From the NCBI RefSeq assembly GCF_000497575.1, contig NZ_APJI01000011.1, forward strand, positions 1 to 64,000: a DNA stretch of 64,000 nucleotides, in the 5' to 3' direction. Both the position numbers and the translations under genes were made by a program. Under the pieces are notes generated by a model. That model ran no database searches. It was not told the origin of the DNA and worked only from the letters and a program-made list of their open reading frames with translations. The stretch comes from Afipia sp. OHSU_II-C1 (GTDB taxonomy: Bacteria; Pseudomonadota; Alphaproteobacteria; Rhizobiales; Xanthobacteraceae). This document shows, in pieces, positions 51,606 through 62,821 of this stretch; the first letter of the stretch is position 1; the number at the start of each line of letters is the position of its first letter.

Positions 51606-51633
51606 TAAAAAAGCGGCGCACAAGGCGCCGCTT
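51606..51633 (-). terminator. Intrinsic terminator of the ribosomal operon
   Basis: Perfect 9-bp stem AAGCGGCGC/GCGCCGCTT with a 5-base loop. On the minus strand it continues TTTTATTG. It lies 24 bp after the rplQ stop codon, ending the S10-spc-alpha gene cluster. Confidence 0.92.
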
Positions 51634-51656
51634 TTGAATTCTCGAAGGGATGAGGC

Positions 51657-52073
51657 TTACGCCGCTTCCGACGCTGTTTCCTGCACCGGACCCGAATCCT
51701 GACCCTTGGCATCGACGTCGCGGTCGACGAACTCGATCACGGCCATCGGCGCATTGTCGCCGTAGCGGAAGCCGGCCTTGATGATGCGGGTGTAACCGCC
51801 CTGACGATCCTTGTAGCGAGGCGCCAGAACGTCGAACAGCTTCTTGACCTGATCGACATCGCGCATCTCGCCGATCGCCTGACGGCGCAGCGCTAGACCG
51901 CCCTTCTTGCCGAGCGTAACCAGCTTCTCGACGATCGGGCGAAGCTCCTTCGCCTTCGGGAGAGTGGTCACGATCTGCTCGTGGTTGATCAGCGCGGCGC
52001 ACATGTTGGCGAACATCGCCTTGCGATGCTCCGCGGTGCGGTTGAGCTTCCGATGAACCTTGCCGTGACGCAT
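51657..52073 (-). CDS. rplQ: 50S ribosomal protein L17
   Basis: A 138-residue L17 with the invariant opening [12 protein letters not shown] and the G-G-Y-T-R-I-I-K motif. A short acidic C-terminal tail is typical of the group. Last gene of the ribosomal cluster, 142 bp after rpoA and just before the terminator. A GAGGAC site precedes the ATG. Confidence 0.98.
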   Translation of the reverse strand: MRHGKVHRKLNRTAEHRKAMFANMCAALINHEQIVTTLPKAKELRPIVEKLVTLGKKGGLALRRQAIGEMRDVDQVKKLFDVLAPRYKDRQGGYTRIIKAGFRYGDNAPMAVIEFVDRDVDAKGQDSGPVQETASEAA

Positions 52074-52215
52074 GATGATAGTCCTCTATTCAGTTGCCGC
52101 GACGGTTCGTCGGACATGTTGCTCAGGTGGGCTGCCTGCGTTCGCCCAACGTGTCGGCCGGACACTTGACGAGAAGACGCGCTTCGCGCTTTCGCCGGCC
52201 ATCACGTTATTTCGC

Positions 52216-53247
52216 TCAGTAGTGATCCTCGAAGCGCTTGGCCAGCTCGTCGATGTTCTCCGGCGGCCAGCCGGGCACTTCCATGCCGAGGTGCAGACCC
52301 ATCTGGGCCAGCACTTCCTTGATTTCGTTCAGCGACTTGCGGCCGAAGTTCGGAGTGCGGAGCATTTCCGCTTCCGACTTCTGCACGAGGTCGCCGATGT
52401 AGACGATGTTGTCGTTCTTCAGGCAGTTGGCCGAACGAACCGACAGTTCGAGTTCGTCGACCTTCTTGAGGAACGCAGGGTTGAAGGCGAGATCCGGAAT
52501 GATCTCGGCGGCAACCTCCTTGCGGGGCTCCTCGAAGTTGACGAACACGTTGAGCTGATCCTGCAGGATGCGCGCCGAGTAAGCGAGCGCGTCGTCCGGC
52601 GAAATCGCGCCGTTGGTTTCAATGGTCAGCGTCAGCTTGTCGTAGTCGAGGATCTGGCCTTCGCGGGTGTTCTCGACCTTGTAGGACACCTTGCGGACCG
52701 GCGAGAACAGGCTGTCGACCGGGATCAGGCCGATCGGCGCGTCTTCCGGACGGTTGCGCTCGGCAGCGACGTAGCCCTTGCCGGAGTTCACGGTGAACTC
52801 CATGCGGATTTCAGCGCCCTCGTCGAGGGTGCAGATCTGGAGCTCGGGGTTCAGAACGAGGACATCGCCGACGGTCTGGATGTCACCGGCGGTGACGACG
52901 CCCGGACCCGACTTCTTCACGACCATGCGCTTCGGGCCTTCGCCCTGCATCTTGATCGAGATATCCTTCACGTTCAGCACGATGTCGGTCACGTCCTCGC
53001 GCACGCCGGCAATCGAGGAGAATTCATGCAGCACGCCGTCGATGTGGACCGACTGCACGGCAGCGCCCTGCAGCGATGACAGCAGCACGCGGCGCAGCGC
53101 GTTGCCGAGGGTCTGGCCGAAGCCGCGCTCGAGCGGCTCTGCGACGACGGTTGCGAAACGGGTCGGATCCGAACCAGGCGTCACGTTGAGCTTGTTCGGA
53201 CGAATGAGTTCTTGCCAATTTTTCTGGATCGTCACTTGTTCACCCAT
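52216..53247 (-). CDS. rpoA: RNA polymerase alpha subunit
   Basis: A 343-residue alpha subunit, full length. N-terminal dimerisation domain (about 15-235, [16 protein letters not shown]) and C-terminal DNA/activator-binding domain (about 260-325, [12 protein letters not shown]) are both intact. It starts [15 protein letters not shown], as in Bradyrhizobium relatives. Between rpsK and rplQ. Confidence 0.98.
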   Translation of the reverse strand: MGEQVTIQKNWQELIRPNKLNVTPGSDPTRFATVVAEPLERGFGQTLGNALRRVLLSSLQGAAVQSVHIDGVLHEFSSIAGVREDVTDIVLNVKDISIKMQGEGPKRMVVKKSGPGVVTAGDIQTVGDVLVLNPELQICTLDEGAEIRMEFTVNSGKGYVAAERNRPEDAPIGLIPVDSLFSPVRKVSYKVENTREGQILDYDKLTLTIETNGAISPDDALAYSARILQDQLNVFVNFEEPRKEVAAEIIPDLAFNPAFLKKVDELELSVRSANCLKNDNIVYIGDLVQKSEAEMLRTPNFGRKSLNEIKEVLAQMGLHLGMEVPGWPPENIDELAKRFEDHY

Positions 53248-53365
53248 GCCATCAAAATCACTGGCGTTGGAGGTCTGGCGGCGCGGGCACCGTTCTTAAA
53301 CAATGGCCGCGTCATCGCATCTCAAAAACAACGCGGGCGCATATCGCCCGCGGCAGTCCAAACAA

Positions 53366-53755
<390 letters not shown>

Positions 53756-53818
53756 TTGGTCTCTTCTCTTCCTTCAAGCGCGTCCGTGATTCCAGACGCT
53801 GGGGAATTTCAGGTGATC

Positions 53819-53840
53819 ATCCGGCCCTCGCGAGCCGGAT
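53819..53840. other. Hairpin between rpsM and rpsK
   Basis: ATCCGGC/GCCGGAT form a 7-bp stem with an 8-base loop in the 107-bp spacer. No T-run follows, so it is more likely an mRNA processing or stability element than a terminator. Confidence 0.45.
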
Positions 53841-53862
53841 CAGTTCAGTGGTCGAAACGAAA

Positions 53863-54231
53863 TTACTTCTTCTTGCCGGCGATGGCCTTGGCCGGACCCT
53901 TGCGCGTGCGCGCATTGGTGTGGGTCCGCTGACCGCGCACCGGAAGGCCGCGGCGATGACGCAGGCCACGGTAGCAGCCGAGGTCCATCAGGCGCTTGAT
54001 GTTCATGCCGACTTCGCGGCGCAGGTCGCCCTCGACCAGGAAGTCGCGGTCGATCATTTCGCGGATCTGCAGAACTTCCGCGTCGGTGAGCTGCGAGACG
54101 CGGCGATCAGCCGGAATCTTGAGCTGCTCCACGATGGTCGCGGCGTTCTTCTGGCCGATGCCATGAATGTACTGAAGCGCGATCAGAACGCGCTTGTTGG
54201 TCGGAATGTTGACGCCTGCAATACGGGCCAC
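53863..54231 (-). CDS. rpsM: 30S ribosomal protein S13
   Basis: A 122-residue S13 starting at GTG 54231 ([13 protein letters not shown]), which has AGGAG 8 bp upstream and gives the standard length. The longer ATG form at 54252 would add seven unrelated residues that lie over this ribosome site. Ends in the usual basic [13 protein letters not shown] block. Confidence 0.97.
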   Translation of the reverse strand: MARIAGVNIPTNKRVLIALQYIHGIGQKNAATIVEQLKIPADRRVSQLTDAEVLQIREMIDRDFLVEGDLRREVGMNIKRLMDLGCYRGLRHRRGLPVRGQRTHTNARTRKGPAKAIAGKKK

Positions 54232-54392
54232 GGTCTTCGCTCCTGTCGCCATCCGCTCCGGACAGCTTGTCGTTGTTAGGTCTCTGGCGTCGGGCGGGTG
54301 TTCACAAACGCAAACACGACGCCCTCCCCACTTTTCTTTCGGGGCCCGGCATCGTCTGAACTATCCGACTGGATGCGGGCTTATTAATGTAT

Positions 54393-55301
54393 TTAGCGGC
54401 GTTTCGTCAACCGCTTGGCGGCTTTGGCGCTCTTTTTCGTGGCCTTTTTGGCCACTTTCGGGGTTGTCTTTCGGGCCTTCGCCGCCTTGGTTCCGCCGGA
54501 CCGGCTTTTGGTCCTGGCGGCGGTCTTTTTCCCGCCTTTGGAGGCCTTCCCCGCCGATTTGGCGGCTTTTTTGGCCTTTTTGGCGGGTGCCTTGGCGACT
54601 TTCTTGGCAGCCTTTTTGACCGCCTTTTTGGCGCCCTTGGCCTTGCCGCCCGTCTTCCCGGTCTTGGAGGACTTCCGGGTCGCGGCCTTCTTCTCCGCCT
54701 TGGCCACCGAATCGGCTTCCAGCGCGGCCAGAACCCGGTTGATCGCCGAGGTCACCTGCTCGATGGTCATCATGCCGTCGACGGTGATGAGCTTGCGCTT
54801 CTCCGAGTAGTAGTGAACCAGCGGCTCGGTCTGGGCGCGATAGCTGGCGAGGCGCTTCGAGAGCACCTCCGGCGTATCGTCGATACGGACCTCTTCGCCA
54901 CGCTCGCGCATCTGCGCGACACGGGTTTCGACCCGCTCGAGCAACGCACTCTCGTTGACGCGCAGTTCGACAACCGCGTCGAGCTTGAGGTGCTTCTTCT
55001 TGAGCAGTTCGTCCAGCGCCTGCGCCTGCGGCACGGTGCGTGGAAAGCCGTCGAGGATGAAGCCCTTCTTCGCGTCCGGCTCCTCGATGCGGTCGGCGAT
55101 AATCCCGACCACGACGTCATCAGGCACCAGCGCGCCGCTGGCCATGATGTCCTTCGCCTTGAGGCCGATCGGCGTTCCGGCTGCCACAGCGGCACGCAAC
55201 ATCTCTCCGGTGGAGAGCTGAACGATGCCGTGCTTGTGAACCAGTCGTTGCGCCTGCGTTCCCTTGCCCGCCCCCGGCGGCCCGAGAAGAATCAACCTCA
55301 T
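54393..55301 (-). CDS. adk: Adenylate kinase with Lys/Ala-rich C-terminal tail
   Basis: A 302-residue protein. Residues 1-195 are a complete short-type adenylate kinase (ATP + AMP = 2 ADP): P-loop G-P-P-G-A-G-K-G-T (7-15), D-G-F-P-R-T near 84-89, short lid R-I-D-D-T-P-E-V. From about 201 to 302 the chain becomes a Lys/Ala/Ser-rich repeat ([16 protein letters not shown] type) like histone H1 or bacterial nucleoid proteins, without a stop between. Its start overlaps the secY stop by 4 bp. The tail is conspicuous and of unknown use. Confidence 0.93.
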   Translation of the reverse strand: MRLILLGPPGAGKGTQAQRLVHKHGIVQLSTGEMLRAAVAAGTPIGLKAKDIMASGALVPDDVVVGIIADRIEEPDAKKGFILDGFPRTVPQAQALDELLKKKHLKLDAVVELRVNESALLERVETRVAQMRERGEEVRIDDTPEVLSKRLASYRAQTEPLVHYYSEKRKLITVDGMMTIEQVTSAINRVLAALEADSVAKAEKKAATRKSSKTGKTGGKAKGAKKAVKKAAKKVAKAPAKKAKKAAKSAGKASKGGKKTAARTKSRSGGTKAAKARKTTPKVAKKATKKSAKAAKRLTKRR

Positions 55302-56629
55302 TTACGGCGGCCCCTTAGTTTCGATTTACGGATCAGCCCTTCGTACTGGTGCGCGAGCAGATAGCCCTGCACCTGGGCGACCGTATCCATCGTCACACTG
55401 ACGACGATCAGCAGCGACGTACCGCCGAGATAGAACGGCACCGACGCGTAAGAAATAAGAATTTCCGGGATCAGACAGACGACCGCCAGATAGATCGCGC
55501 CGATCACGGTGATGCGTGACAGCACGTAGTCGATGTACTCGGCGGTGCGTTCGCCTGGACGGATGCCCGGAATGAAGCCGCCATGCTTCTTGAGATTGTC
55601 GGCGGTCTCGGTCGGGTTGAACACGATCGCCGTGTAGAAGAACGCGAAGAACACGATCATGCCGAGATAGAGAACGAGGAACAGCGGACGGCCGTGGCTG
55701 AGCTGTGTGGTCAGCCACTGAAACCACTCAGGTCCCTTCCCGGCGTTGAAGCTCGCGATCGTGGTCGGCAGCAACAGCAGCGACGACGCGAAGATCGGCG
55801 GAATCACGCCCGCGGTGTTGAGCTTGAGCGGCAGATGCGAGGACTGGCCCTCGAACATCTTGTTGCCGACCTGGCGCTTCGGATACTGGATCAGCAGGCG
55901 GCGCTGCGCACGCTCGACGAACACGATCAGCATGATGACCGCGACGGCCATGATGATGATTGCAAGAATCAGGAACGTGGACAGCGCACCCTGACGGCCA
56001 AGCTCGAGGGTGCCGGCGATTGCCGACGGCAGTTCGGCGACGATGCCGGCCATGATGATCAGCGAGATGCCGTTGCCGATGCCGCGCGAGGTGATCTGCT
56101 CGCCGATCCACATAAGGAACATGGTGCCGCCGGTCAGCGTGATCACCGTCGAGATGCGGAAGAACATGCCGGGATCGGAAACGACGTTGCCCGCTCCCTC
56201 AAGTCCGACGGCGATGCCGTAGGCCTGGAACGTCGCGAGCACGACGGTCAGATAGCGGGTGTACTGATTGATGATCTTGCGGCCCGACTCGCCCTCTTTC
56301 TTGAGGGCTTCGAGCTGAGGCGACACCGTGGTCAGCAGCTGAAGAATGATCGATGCCGAGATGTACGGCATGATGTTCAGCGCGAAGATCGCCATACGGT
56401 GGATGCCGCCGCCGGCGAACATGTTGAACATGCCGAGAATGCCGCCGGCCTGCGACTTGAACACCTGCTCCCATATGTTGGGATCGATGCCCGGCAGCGG
56501 AATGTAAGTGCCCAGCCGATAAACAAGCAGCGCACCCAGTGTGAACCAGATGCGCTTCTTGAGTTCGTCAGCCTTGGCGAATGCCGAGAAGTTGAGGTTT
56601 GCCGCCAGTTGTTCCGCTGCAGAGGCCAT
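55298..56629 (-). CDS. secY: Protein translocase subunit SecY
   Basis: A 443-residue SecY with ten membrane helices. Family blocks: [18 protein letters not shown] near the start, [26 protein letters not shown] and G-F-I-P-G-I-R-P-G. It forms the SecYEG protein channel of the inner membrane. Coupled to adk by an ATGA overlap. Confidence 0.98.
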   Translation of the reverse strand: MASAAEQLAANLNFSAFAKADELKKRIWFTLGALLVYRLGTYIPLPGIDPNIWEQVFKSQAGGILGMFNMFAGGGIHRMAIFALNIMPYISASIILQLLTTVSPQLEALKKEGESGRKIINQYTRYLTVVLATFQAYGIAVGLEGAGNVVSDPGMFFRISTVITLTGGTMFLMWIGEQITSRGIGNGISLIIMAGIVAELPSAIAGTLELGRQGALSTFLILAIIIMAVAVIMLIVFVERAQRRLLIQYPKRQVGNKMFEGQSSHLPLKLNTAGVIPPIFASSLLLLPTTIASFNAGKGPEWFQWLTTQLSHGRPLFLVLYLGMIVFFAFFYTAIVFNPTETADNLKKHGGFIPGIRPGERTAEYIDYVLSRITVIGAIYLAVVCLIPEILISYASVPFYLGGTSLLIVVSVTMDTVAQVQGYLLAHQYEGLIRKSKLRGRRK

Positions 56630-56762
56630 CCGAGGCTCCGATCCTTCTATTCGTCAGTACCGAGCCTTAATGGACCCGCCACCTGCGATTTTAAAGACTT
56701 CGCAAGACCATATAGGAAGCCTTGCCGCAGGTGCCGGTCACAAAGGCGGGATCGGCCGAACC

Positions 56763-57281
56763 TTACGAAGCCTTCCTGTTCGGCTTCTTGGCAGCAGCCT
56801 TCTGCGCGGCTGCGTCCTTCGCCGGCGCCAGGATCTTCACCGTACCGCCGGCCTTCTCGACTGCCTCGATCGCGGACTTGGTCGCGCCGTGCACTTCGAC
56901 GTTGAGCTTGGCCTTCAGTTCGCCCCGGCCGAGCAGCCGCACGCCGTCCTTCGAACGGCGCAGCAGTCCGGACTTCACCAGCGCCTCCGCATTGACGGTT
57001 GCGCTCGCATCGAGCTTCTTGGCATCGATGGCTTCCTGAAGACGGTCGAGATTGACCTCGGTCAGGTCGAGCCGGAAGATGTTGTTGAAGCCGCGCTTCG
57101 GCAGGCGACGATGCAGCGGCATCTGGCCGCCCTCGAAGCCCTTGATGCGCACGCCCGAACGCGCGGTCTGGCCCTTGCCGCCGCGGCCTGCCTGCTTACC
57201 CTTGCCGGAGCCAATGCCACGGCCAACGCGCATGCGCTTCTTGCGCGAGCCGCTGTTGTCGGCGATCTCATTGAGCTTCAT
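56763..57281 (-). CDS. rplO: 50S ribosomal protein L15
   Basis: A 172-residue L15: M-K-L-N-E-I at the start, then [19 protein letters not shown] and the central [18 protein letters not shown]. The C-terminal Ala/Lys tail is longer than in E. coli, usual for this order. Confidence 0.97.
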   Translation of the reverse strand: MKLNEIADNSGSRKKRMRVGRGIGSGKGKQAGRGGKGQTARSGVRIKGFEGGQMPLHRRLPKRGFNNIFRLDLTEVNLDRLQEAIDAKKLDASATVNAEALVKSGLLRRSKDGVRLLGRGELKAKLNVEVHGATKSAIEAVEKAGGTVKILAPAKDAAAQKAAAKKPNRKAS

Positions 57282-57292
57282 CGCTTGCTTCC

Positions 57293-57490
57293 TTACTTCT
57301 CGTCGACGACGCGAACGAGGTGCTTGACCCGGTCGATCATGCCGCGAACCGCAGGCGAGTCCTGCAACTCAGCGACACGGCCGATCTTGTTGAGACGCAG
57401 ACCGATCAGCGTCGCACGCTGCGCGGCCTGACGGCGGATCGGGCTACCCGTCTGCTCGACCTTGATGGTTTTCGTTGCGGCCTTGGCCAT
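57293..57490 (-). CDS. rpmD: 50S ribosomal protein L30
   Basis: A 65-residue L30: [12 protein letters not shown], then [11 protein letters not shown] and [10 protein letters not shown]. Normal length, between rpsE and rplO. Confidence 0.97.
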   Translation of the reverse strand: MAKAATKTIKVEQTGSPIRRQAAQRATLIGLRLNKIGRVAELQDSPAVRGMIDRVKHLVRVVDEK

Positions 57491-57520
57491 TGTCCTAACT
57501 CCAAAACGTCTTTTCAGACT

Positions 57521-57568
57521 GGCATGATCTTATCGGAAAACCGGAAGACCACTTTTCCGGATCATGCC
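57521..57568. repeat. Palindromic repeat of the GGCATGAT...ATCATGCC family
   Basis: Outer 8-bp arms GGCATGAT (57521) and ATCATGCC (57561) enclose CGGAAAA/TTTTCCG. It fills the short spacer between rpsE and rpmD inside the ribosomal operon. Repeats of this wording are common in Bradyrhizobium relatives; a diverged copy is at 36623-36666. Confidence 0.8.
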
Positions 57569-57572
57569 CTAG

Positions 57573-58151
57573 TTATTCCGCGACAGCTTCCGCGTCGCCG
57601 CCGACGCGGCGGGACTGCAACGTGGAAACCTTGATGTTGCGGCGGTTTGCAACCGAGCGCGGCGAATCCTGGTGCTTGAGCGCATCGAACGTCGCGCGAA
57701 CCATGTTGTAGGGGTTCGATGAGCCGATCGACTTCGCCACCACGTCCTGGATGCCGAGCGTCTCGAACACGGCGCGCATCGGGCCGCCTGCGATGATGCC
57801 GGTACCGGCAGGAGCGGCGCGCAGATAGACGCGGCCGGCGCCGTGACGGCCAGCAATATCGTGATGCAGGGTGCGGCCTTCGCGCAGAGCGACGCGCGTC
57901 AGGTTGCGCTTGGCGGACTCGGTAGCCTTGCGGATCGCTTCAGGCACTTCGCGCGCCTTGCCGTGGCCGAACCCGACCCGGCCCTTCTGATCGCCGATGA
58001 CGACCAGAGCCGCGAAACCGAAGCGCTTGCCACCCTTGACGACCTTCGCCACACGATTGATGTGGACGAGCTTGTCGACGAACTCGCTGTCGCGCTCTTC
58101 CCGATCCCGACCGCCCCGCTCGCGTCCACCGCGTTCGCGTTCACCTGCCAT
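57573..58151 (-). CDS. rpsE: 30S ribosomal protein S5
   Basis: A 192-residue S5. ATG 58151 (M-A-G-E-R-E) is preferred over an in-frame TTG four codons earlier. Arg/Gly/Glu-rich N-terminal extension (1-24), then [16 protein letters not shown] and the S5 core, with [14 protein letters not shown]. Usual for alphaproteobacteria. Confidence 0.97.
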   Translation of the reverse strand: MAGERERGGRERGGRDREERDSEFVDKLVHINRVAKVVKGGKRFGFAALVVIGDQKGRVGFGHGKAREVPEAIRKATESAKRNLTRVALREGRTLHHDIAGRHGAGRVYLRAAPAGTGIIAGGPMRAVFETLGIQDVVAKSIGSSNPYNMVRATFDALKHQDSPRSVANRRNIKVSTLQSRRVGGDAEAVAE

Positions 58152-58223
58152 GGTGTTTTCCAATCCTTGTGAGGCTCTCGCCTCTGACCTTGTGTCCGTT
58201 CAAACCAATTTCAAAGGTTGAGC

Positions 58224-58586
58224 TTAGAAGCTCAAACCGCTCTCGCGCGCGGCTTCGCCGAGCGCCTTGACGCGGCCGTGGTAGAGATAGCCACCACGGT
58301 CGAAAACCACTTCCTTGACGCCATTCTTCACGGCGCGCTCGGCAAGCAGCTTGCCGACGGCCTTCGCTGCATCGATGTTCGCGCCGGTCTTGCCGGCATC
58401 GCGCATCGTCTTTTCCAGCGACGAGGCCGAAGCCAGCGTCTCGCCCTTCAGGTCGTCGATGACCTGAGCGTAGATGTGCTTCGACGAGCGGAACACCGAC
58501 AGGCGCGGACGCCCGTTCGCCGTCCGGCGCAGCGCAAGACGTACGCGCTGCTTGCGCCGGGCATTCGTGACCTTGAGTTTCGACAT
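58224..58586 (-). CDS. rplR: 50S ribosomal protein L18
   Basis: A 120-residue L18: [19 protein letters not shown], then I-Y-A-Q-V-I-D-D and the C-terminal [17 protein letters not shown]. Binds 5S rRNA. Normal length. Confidence 0.98.
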   Translation of the reverse strand: MSKLKVTNARRKQRVRLALRRTANGRPRLSVFRSSKHIYAQVIDDLKGETLASASSLEKTMRDAGKTGANIDAAKAVGKLLAERAVKNGVKEVVFDRGGYLYHGRVKALGEAARESGLSF

Positions 58587-58597
58587 GACCGGCTCCG

Positions 58598-59131
58598 TTA
58601 CTTCTTCTTGCCTTCCTTGCGGAAGATAAATTCGTTGGCGTACTTCACGCCCTTGCCCTTGTAGGGCTCCGGCGGACGATAGCTGCGGATCTCGGCGGCG
58701 ACCTGGCCGACGCGCTGGCTGTCGTTGCCGACGATGGTGATTTCGGTCGGCTTCGGCACGGTGATCGTGATCCCTTCCGGGATCGGATAGATCACGTCGT
58801 GGCTGTAGCCGAGCGCGAGCTGCAGGTTCTTGCCCTGCAACGCGGCGCGGTAACCGACGCCGGTGATTTCCAGCTTCTTCTCGAAGCCCTTGGTGACGCC
58901 TTCGACCAGATTCGCGATCTGGGCGCGAGCGGTGCCGTACAGCGAACGCGCGCGCTTGGTCTCGAAGCGCGGCGCAACGGTGATCGCGCCGTCCTTCATC
59001 TCGACCGAAACGTCGTCATGCACGACAAACTGAAGCGCGCCCTTCGGGCCCTTCATCTTGACGGTCTGGCCTTCGATGTTCGCGGTGACGCCGGAGGCGA
59101 TCGCGACGGGCTTTTTGCCTACGCGTGACAT
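58598..59131 (-). CDS. rplF: 50S ribosomal protein L6
   Basis: A 177-residue L6 starting M-S-R-V-G-K-K-P-V at 59131. It carries V-K-M-K-G-P-K-G in the first repeat and the end block [13 protein letters not shown]. The frame is open further upstream but that part is the rpsH region. Confidence 0.98.
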   Translation of the reverse strand: MSRVGKKPVAIASGVTANIEGQTVKMKGPKGALQFVVHDDVSVEMKDGAITVAPRFETKRARSLYGTARAQIANLVEGVTKGFEKKLEITGVGYRAALQGKNLQLALGYSHDVIYPIPEGITITVPKPTEITIVGNDSQRVGQVAAEIRSYRPPEPYKGKGVKYANEFIFRKEGKKK

Positions 59132-59144
59132 TGATCTTCCTTCC

Positions 59145-59543
59145 TTAGAACACCGTGAAGAGAACTTCGCCGCCCACGTTCGCGTCACGCGCGTCGTGGT
59201 CAGCCATGATTCCCTTCGGCGTCGACAGAACCGAGATGCCAAGGCCGTTGCGAACGCGCGGCAGGTTCTTCACCGACGCGTAGACCCGGCGACCCGGCTT
59301 CGACACGCGCTCGATCTCCTTGATGACCGGCTCGCCGTCGAAATACTTCAGTTCGATTTCCAGCTCGTTGTGGCCGCCGGCATGCTCGACCGCTGCGTAG
59401 CCGCGGATGTAACCCTCGGTCTTCAGCACTTCGAGAACGTTGGCGCGCATCTTCGAGCCCGGGGTCGAAACCTTGGACTTGTTGCGCATCTGCGCGTTGC
59501 GGATGCGGGTGATGAGATCGCTGATGGGATCGTGCGTAGACAT
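59145..59543 (-). CDS. rpsH: 30S ribosomal protein S8
   Basis: A 132-residue S8: [13 protein letters not shown] and the RNA-binding V-L-S-T-P-K-G-I-M end block. Binds 16S rRNA and in many bacteria regulates the spc operon. Normal length. Confidence 0.98.
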   Translation of the reverse strand: MSTHDPISDLITRIRNAQMRNKSKVSTPGSKMRANVLEVLKTEGYIRGYAAVEHAGGHNELEIELKYFDGEPVIKEIERVSKPGRRVYASVKNLPRVRNGLGISVLSTPKGIMADHDARDANVGGEVLFTVF

Positions 59544-59557
59544 GTCCGACCCTCCCC

Positions 59558-59863
59558 TTACCAGCTTGACTTCACGAGGCCCGGGATCAGGCCCTTCGAG
59601 CCATAATCACGGATCGCGATGCGGCTCATCTTGGTCTTGCGATAGACCGCGTGAGGCCGGCCGCTGATTTCGCAGCGGTTATGAACGCGGGTCGCCGACG
59701 AATTGCGCGGCATCTCGGCAAGCTTGATCGTCGCCGCGAAACGCTCTTCCATCGGCTTGTTCTTGTCGGCGATGATCGCCTTCAAGCGAGCGCGCTTGGC
59801 AGCAGCGTTCTTCGTCATCTTCTGACGCCGGTTATTCTTCTCGACTGAACTTTTCTTCGCCAT
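59558..59863 (-). CDS. rpsN: 30S ribosomal protein S14
   Basis: A 101-residue S14 of the long, zinc-free type (the C-x-x-C pairs of the short form are absent; one Cys remains in N-R-C-E-I-S-G-R-P). Starts [13 protein letters not shown] at 59863. Ends G-L-V-K-S-S-W as usual. Confidence 0.98.
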   Translation of the reverse strand: MAKKSSVEKNNRRQKMTKNAAAKRARLKAIIADKNKPMEERFAATIKLAEMPRNSSATRVHNRCEISGRPHAVYRKTKMSRIAIRDYGSKGLIPGLVKSSW

Positions 59864-59891
59864 ACGAGTAGTCTCCATACCTTTCCGCGTT

Positions 59892-59918
59892 TGAGACGCT
59901 GACTAGTTCAGTGTCTCA
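59892..59918. other. Hairpin at the rplE/rpsN junction
   Basis: TGAGAC/GTCTCA with inner CTGA/TCAG pair around CTAGT, overlapping the rplE stop codon. Likely an mRNA structure influencing rpsN translation or processing. Confidence 0.5.
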
Positions 59919-60473
59919 CTGCCGGAACGGAAAATTGAATGCGATCAGCAACGCGCGCGCCTCGTCATCCGTGGTCGCGGTGGTGCAGATCGTAATGTCC
60001 ATGCCCCAGGTCTCGCCCGACTTGTCGTAGTCGATTTCCGGGAACACCAGATGCTCCTTGAGGCCGAGCGAGTAATTGCCCATGCCGTCGAAGCTCTTCG
60101 GATTGAGGCCGCGGAAGTCGCGGACGCGAGGCAGCGCGATATTCACAAGACGGTCGACGAAGTCGTACATCTTGGACTTGCGCAGCGTCACCTTGGCGCC
60201 GATGGCCTGGCCTTCACGCAGCTTGAAGGTCGCGATCGCCTTGCGCGAATGCGTGACGACCGGCTTCTGGCCGGCGATCAGCGCGAGATCGGCAGCAGCC
60301 AGCTCGACCTTCTTGCGGTCATTGACGGCTTCGCCGATGCCCATGTTGAGCACGACCTTCTCGAGCACCGGCACCTGCAGAGCGTTCGTGTAACCGAACT
60401 GCTCAACCAGCTTGCCGCGGATTTCCTTGTCGAATTGCGCGCGCAGGCGCGGAACGTATGCGGTCTCAGCCAT
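59916..60473 (-). CDS. rplE: 50S ribosomal protein L5
   Basis: A 185-residue L5 from ATG 60473 ([10 protein letters not shown]). [20 protein letters not shown] and [13 protein letters not shown] are all present. It overlaps rplX by 8 bp. Binds 5S rRNA. Confidence 0.98.
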   Translation of the reverse strand: MAETAYVPRLRAQFDKEIRGKLVEQFGYTNALQVPVLEKVVLNMGIGEAVNDRKKVELAAADLALIAGQKPVVTHSRKAIATFKLREGQAIGAKVTLRKSKMYDFVDRLVNIALPRVRDFRGLNPKSFDGMGNYSLGLKEHLVFPEIDYDKSGETWGMDITICTTATTDDEARALLIAFNFPFRQ

Positions 60474-60780
60474 TGATCTCTGCTCCCGAGCGCTTCTCGA
60501 TGCGCACCTTGGTGCCGTCCTTCTGGATCTTGAAGCCGACGCGGGTCGGCTTGCCGTCCTTGCCGACGAGCGCAATGTTCGACAGGTGGATCGGGGCTTC
60601 CTTCGAGATAATGCCGCCTTCCTGTGCCTGCGTCTGCTTCTGGTGACGCTTCACCAGGTTCACGCCGCGCACCAGCGCGACGTTGTCCGACGGACGCACC
60701 TCGAACACTTCGCCGGTCCGGCCCTTGTCGCGGCCGTTCAGAACGATGACCTTGTCACCCTTGCGGATCTTGGCAGCCAT
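60466..60780 (-). CDS. rplX: 50S ribosomal protein L24
   Basis: A 104-residue L24: [17 protein letters not shown] (KOW motif) and the end block [13 protein letters not shown]. Its ATG overlaps the rplN stop (TAATG), and its end overlaps rplE. Confidence 0.98.
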   Translation of the reverse strand: MAAKIRKGDKVIVLNGRDKGRTGEVFEVRPSDNVALVRGVNLVKRHQKQTQAQEGGIISKEAPIHLSNIALVGKDGKPTRVGFKIQKDGTKVRIEKRSGAEING

Positions 60781-61148
60781 TACAGCACCTCCGGCGCAAG
60801 CGAGATGATCTTCATGTGGTTCTTGGCGCGCAGCTCGCGCGGCACCGGCCCGAAGATACGGGTGCCGACCGGCTCGGACTGGTTGTTGATCAACACAGCC
60901 GCGTTGCGGTCGAAACGGATGACGGAGCCGTCAGCGCGGCGAATATCCTTCGCAACGCGAACGACGACGGCCTTCATCACGTCGCCCTTCTTCACCTTTC
61001 CACGCGGAATGGCTTCCTTGATCGAGACGACAATGATGTCGCCCACCGTTGCATAGCGGCGCTTGGAGCCTCCAAGAACCTTGATGCACATGACACGGCG
61101 CGCGCCGGAATTATCGGCCACGTCGAGGTTGGTCTGCATCTGAATCAT
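60780..61148 (-). CDS. rplN: 50S ribosomal protein L14
   Basis: A 122-residue L14: [17 protein letters not shown] at the start, C-I-K-V-L-G-G and the [11 protein letters not shown] end block. Normal length; coupled to rplX. Confidence 0.98.
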
Positions 61149-61187
61149 TGATGCACCTCGTCCTCTTTCTGATGCGCGAAGTTGCGC

Positions 61188-61433
61188 TTAAGCTGTTTTC
61201 TTGTCGCTCTGAACAACCGTCCAGCGCTTCAATTTCGAGAGTGGTTTGCTTTCTTCGATCCAGACCGTGTCGCCTGCCTTGAACTGGTTGTTCTCGTCAT
61301 GCGCATGGTAGTTCTTGGACCGGCGAATGGTCTTCTTGTAGATCGGGTGGGTGAAGCGGCGGTCGACACGCACGACAATGGTCTTGTCCTGCTTGTCGCT
61401 GACGACGACGCCCTGGAGAGTACGCTTCGGCAT
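61188..61433 (-). CDS. rpsQ: 30S ribosomal protein S17
   Basis: An 81-residue S17 starting [12 protein letters not shown] at 61433. Typical [19 protein letters not shown] and [11 protein letters not shown]. Normal length. Confidence 0.98.
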   Translation of the reverse strand: MPKRTLQGVVVSDKQDKTIVVRVDRRFTHPIYKKTIRRSKNYHAHDENNQFKAGDTVWIEESKPLSKLKRWTVVQSDKKTA

Positions 61434-61443
61434 CTTTCGCCCC

Positions 61444-61650
61444 TTACTTCTTGCCGTCGCGCTTCTGCGCGGCGATGGTCTTGATGCGTGCGATATCGCG
61501 GCGAGCTTCACGCAGGCGCGAGGTGTTCTCGAGCTGCCCGGTGGCGCGCTGGAAGCGCAGGTTGAACCGCTCCTTCTTCAGATTGAGGACGGCTTCGTCC
61601 ATCTGATCGGGGCTCATCGCGCGGATATCTTCGACTTTGAGTTCGGCCAT
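61444..61650 (-). CDS. rpmC: 50S ribosomal protein L29
   Basis: A 68-residue L29: [19 protein letters not shown] and R-R-D-I-A-R-I-K-T. Helical hairpin protein near the exit tunnel. Normal length. Confidence 0.98.
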   Translation of the reverse strand: MAELKVEDIRAMSPDQMDEAVLNLKKERFNLRFQRATGQLENTSRLREARRDIARIKTIAAQKRDGKK

Positions 61651-61656
61651 GGTTCC

Positions 61657-62070
61657 TTACTCCGCGATGCGCGCAACGAAGCGCGTCTTGATCGGCAGTT
61701 TGGCGGCGGCGAGCGACAGCGCTTCCTTCGCGGTCTGCTGGGTCACGCCGTCGATCTCGAAAATGAGACGGCCGGGCTTGACGCGGGCAACCCACAACTC
61801 AGGCGTACCCTTGCCCGAGCCCATTCGCACTTCGGCGGGCTTCTTCGACACCGGCAGATCCGGGAACACGCGGATCCAGACGCGGCCGGCACGCTTCATG
61901 TGACGGGTCAGCGCGCGGCGCGCGGCTTCGATCTGACGCGCCGTGATGCGCTCTGGCGCCATCGCCTTCAGGCCGAACTGGCCAAAGGCCAACGTCGCGC
62001 CCGACGAGGCGACGCCGTGGATACGGCCCTTATGCGCCTTCCGGAACTTCGTCTTCTTTGGTTGCATCAT
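61657..62070 (-). CDS. rplP: 50S ribosomal protein L16
   Basis: A 137-residue L16: [16 protein letters not shown] opening, then [12 protein letters not shown] and the [12 protein letters not shown] block. Normal length. Confidence 0.98.
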   Translation of the reverse strand: MMQPKKTKFRKAHKGRIHGVASSGATLAFGQFGLKAMAPERITARQIEAARRALTRHMKRAGRVWIRVFPDLPVSKKPAEVRMGSGKGTPELWVARVKPGRLIFEIDGVTQQTAKEALSLAAAKLPIKTRFVARIAE

Positions 62071-62104
62071 GGCTTTACGCCCTCAAACCTTCTTCGAATT
62101 TCAA

Positions 62105-62806
62105 TCAGGCTGCATCGCGACGTGACGGACGTCCGCTGTCGCCTTCGGCCATCTTCTTGTCCTGGGCCATCGGATCGTGCTCAAGGATTTCGCCCTTGAA
62201 GATCCAGACCTTCACGCCGCAGGTGCCGAACGTCGTGAACGCGGTGGCAACACCGTAGTCCACATCGGCGCGCAGCGTGTGCAGCGGCACGCGGCCTTCA
62301 CGATACCATTCCATGCGCGCGATTTCGGCGCCGCCGAGACGGCCCGAGCAGTTGATGCGGATGCCTTCGGCGCCCAGACGCATCGCCGACTGAACGGCGC
62401 GCTTCATGGCGCGGCGGAACGCAACACGGCGCTCAAGCTGCTGAGCGATCGATTCGGCGACCAGGGTCGCATCGAGTTCCGGCTTGCGGATTTCGATGAT
62501 GTTGATCACGACGTCGGAGTCGGTGATCTCGGCGACCTTCTTCTTCAGCTTGTCGATGTCGGCGCCCTTCTTGCCGATCACGACGCCCGGACGCGCCGAG
62601 TGGATCGACACGCGGCACTTCTTGTGCGGACGCTCGATCACGATGCGCGCGACGGCAGCCTGCTTCAGTTCCTTCATCAGCATTTCACGGATGCGGATGT
62701 CCTCGTGGAGGAGCTTCGCATACTCGTTCTTGCCGGCGAACCAACGGGAATCCCAGGTCCGGTTGATGCCCAGACGCAGCCCGATTGGATTAATCTTCTG
62801 ACCCAT
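62105..62806 (-). CDS. rpsC: 30S ribosomal protein S3
   Basis: A 233-residue S3: [13 protein letters not shown] opening, KH domain with [10 protein letters not shown], and the S3 C-terminal domain (A-I-Q-type [13 protein letters not shown] region, with N-C-S-G-R-L-G-G). Normal length for the order. Confidence 0.98.
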   Translation of the reverse strand: MGQKINPIGLRLGINRTWDSRWFAGKNEYAKLLHEDIRIREMLMKELKQAAVARIVIERPHKKCRVSIHSARPGVVIGKKGADIDKLKKKVAEITDSDVVINIIEIRKPELDATLVAESIAQQLERRVAFRRAMKRAVQSAMRLGAEGIRINCSGRLGGAEIARMEWYREGRVPLHTLRADVDYGVATAFTTFGTCGVKVWIFKGEILEHDPMAQDKKMAEGDSGRPSRRDAA

Positions 62807-62821
62807 CGTTCTCTCCCGCCC

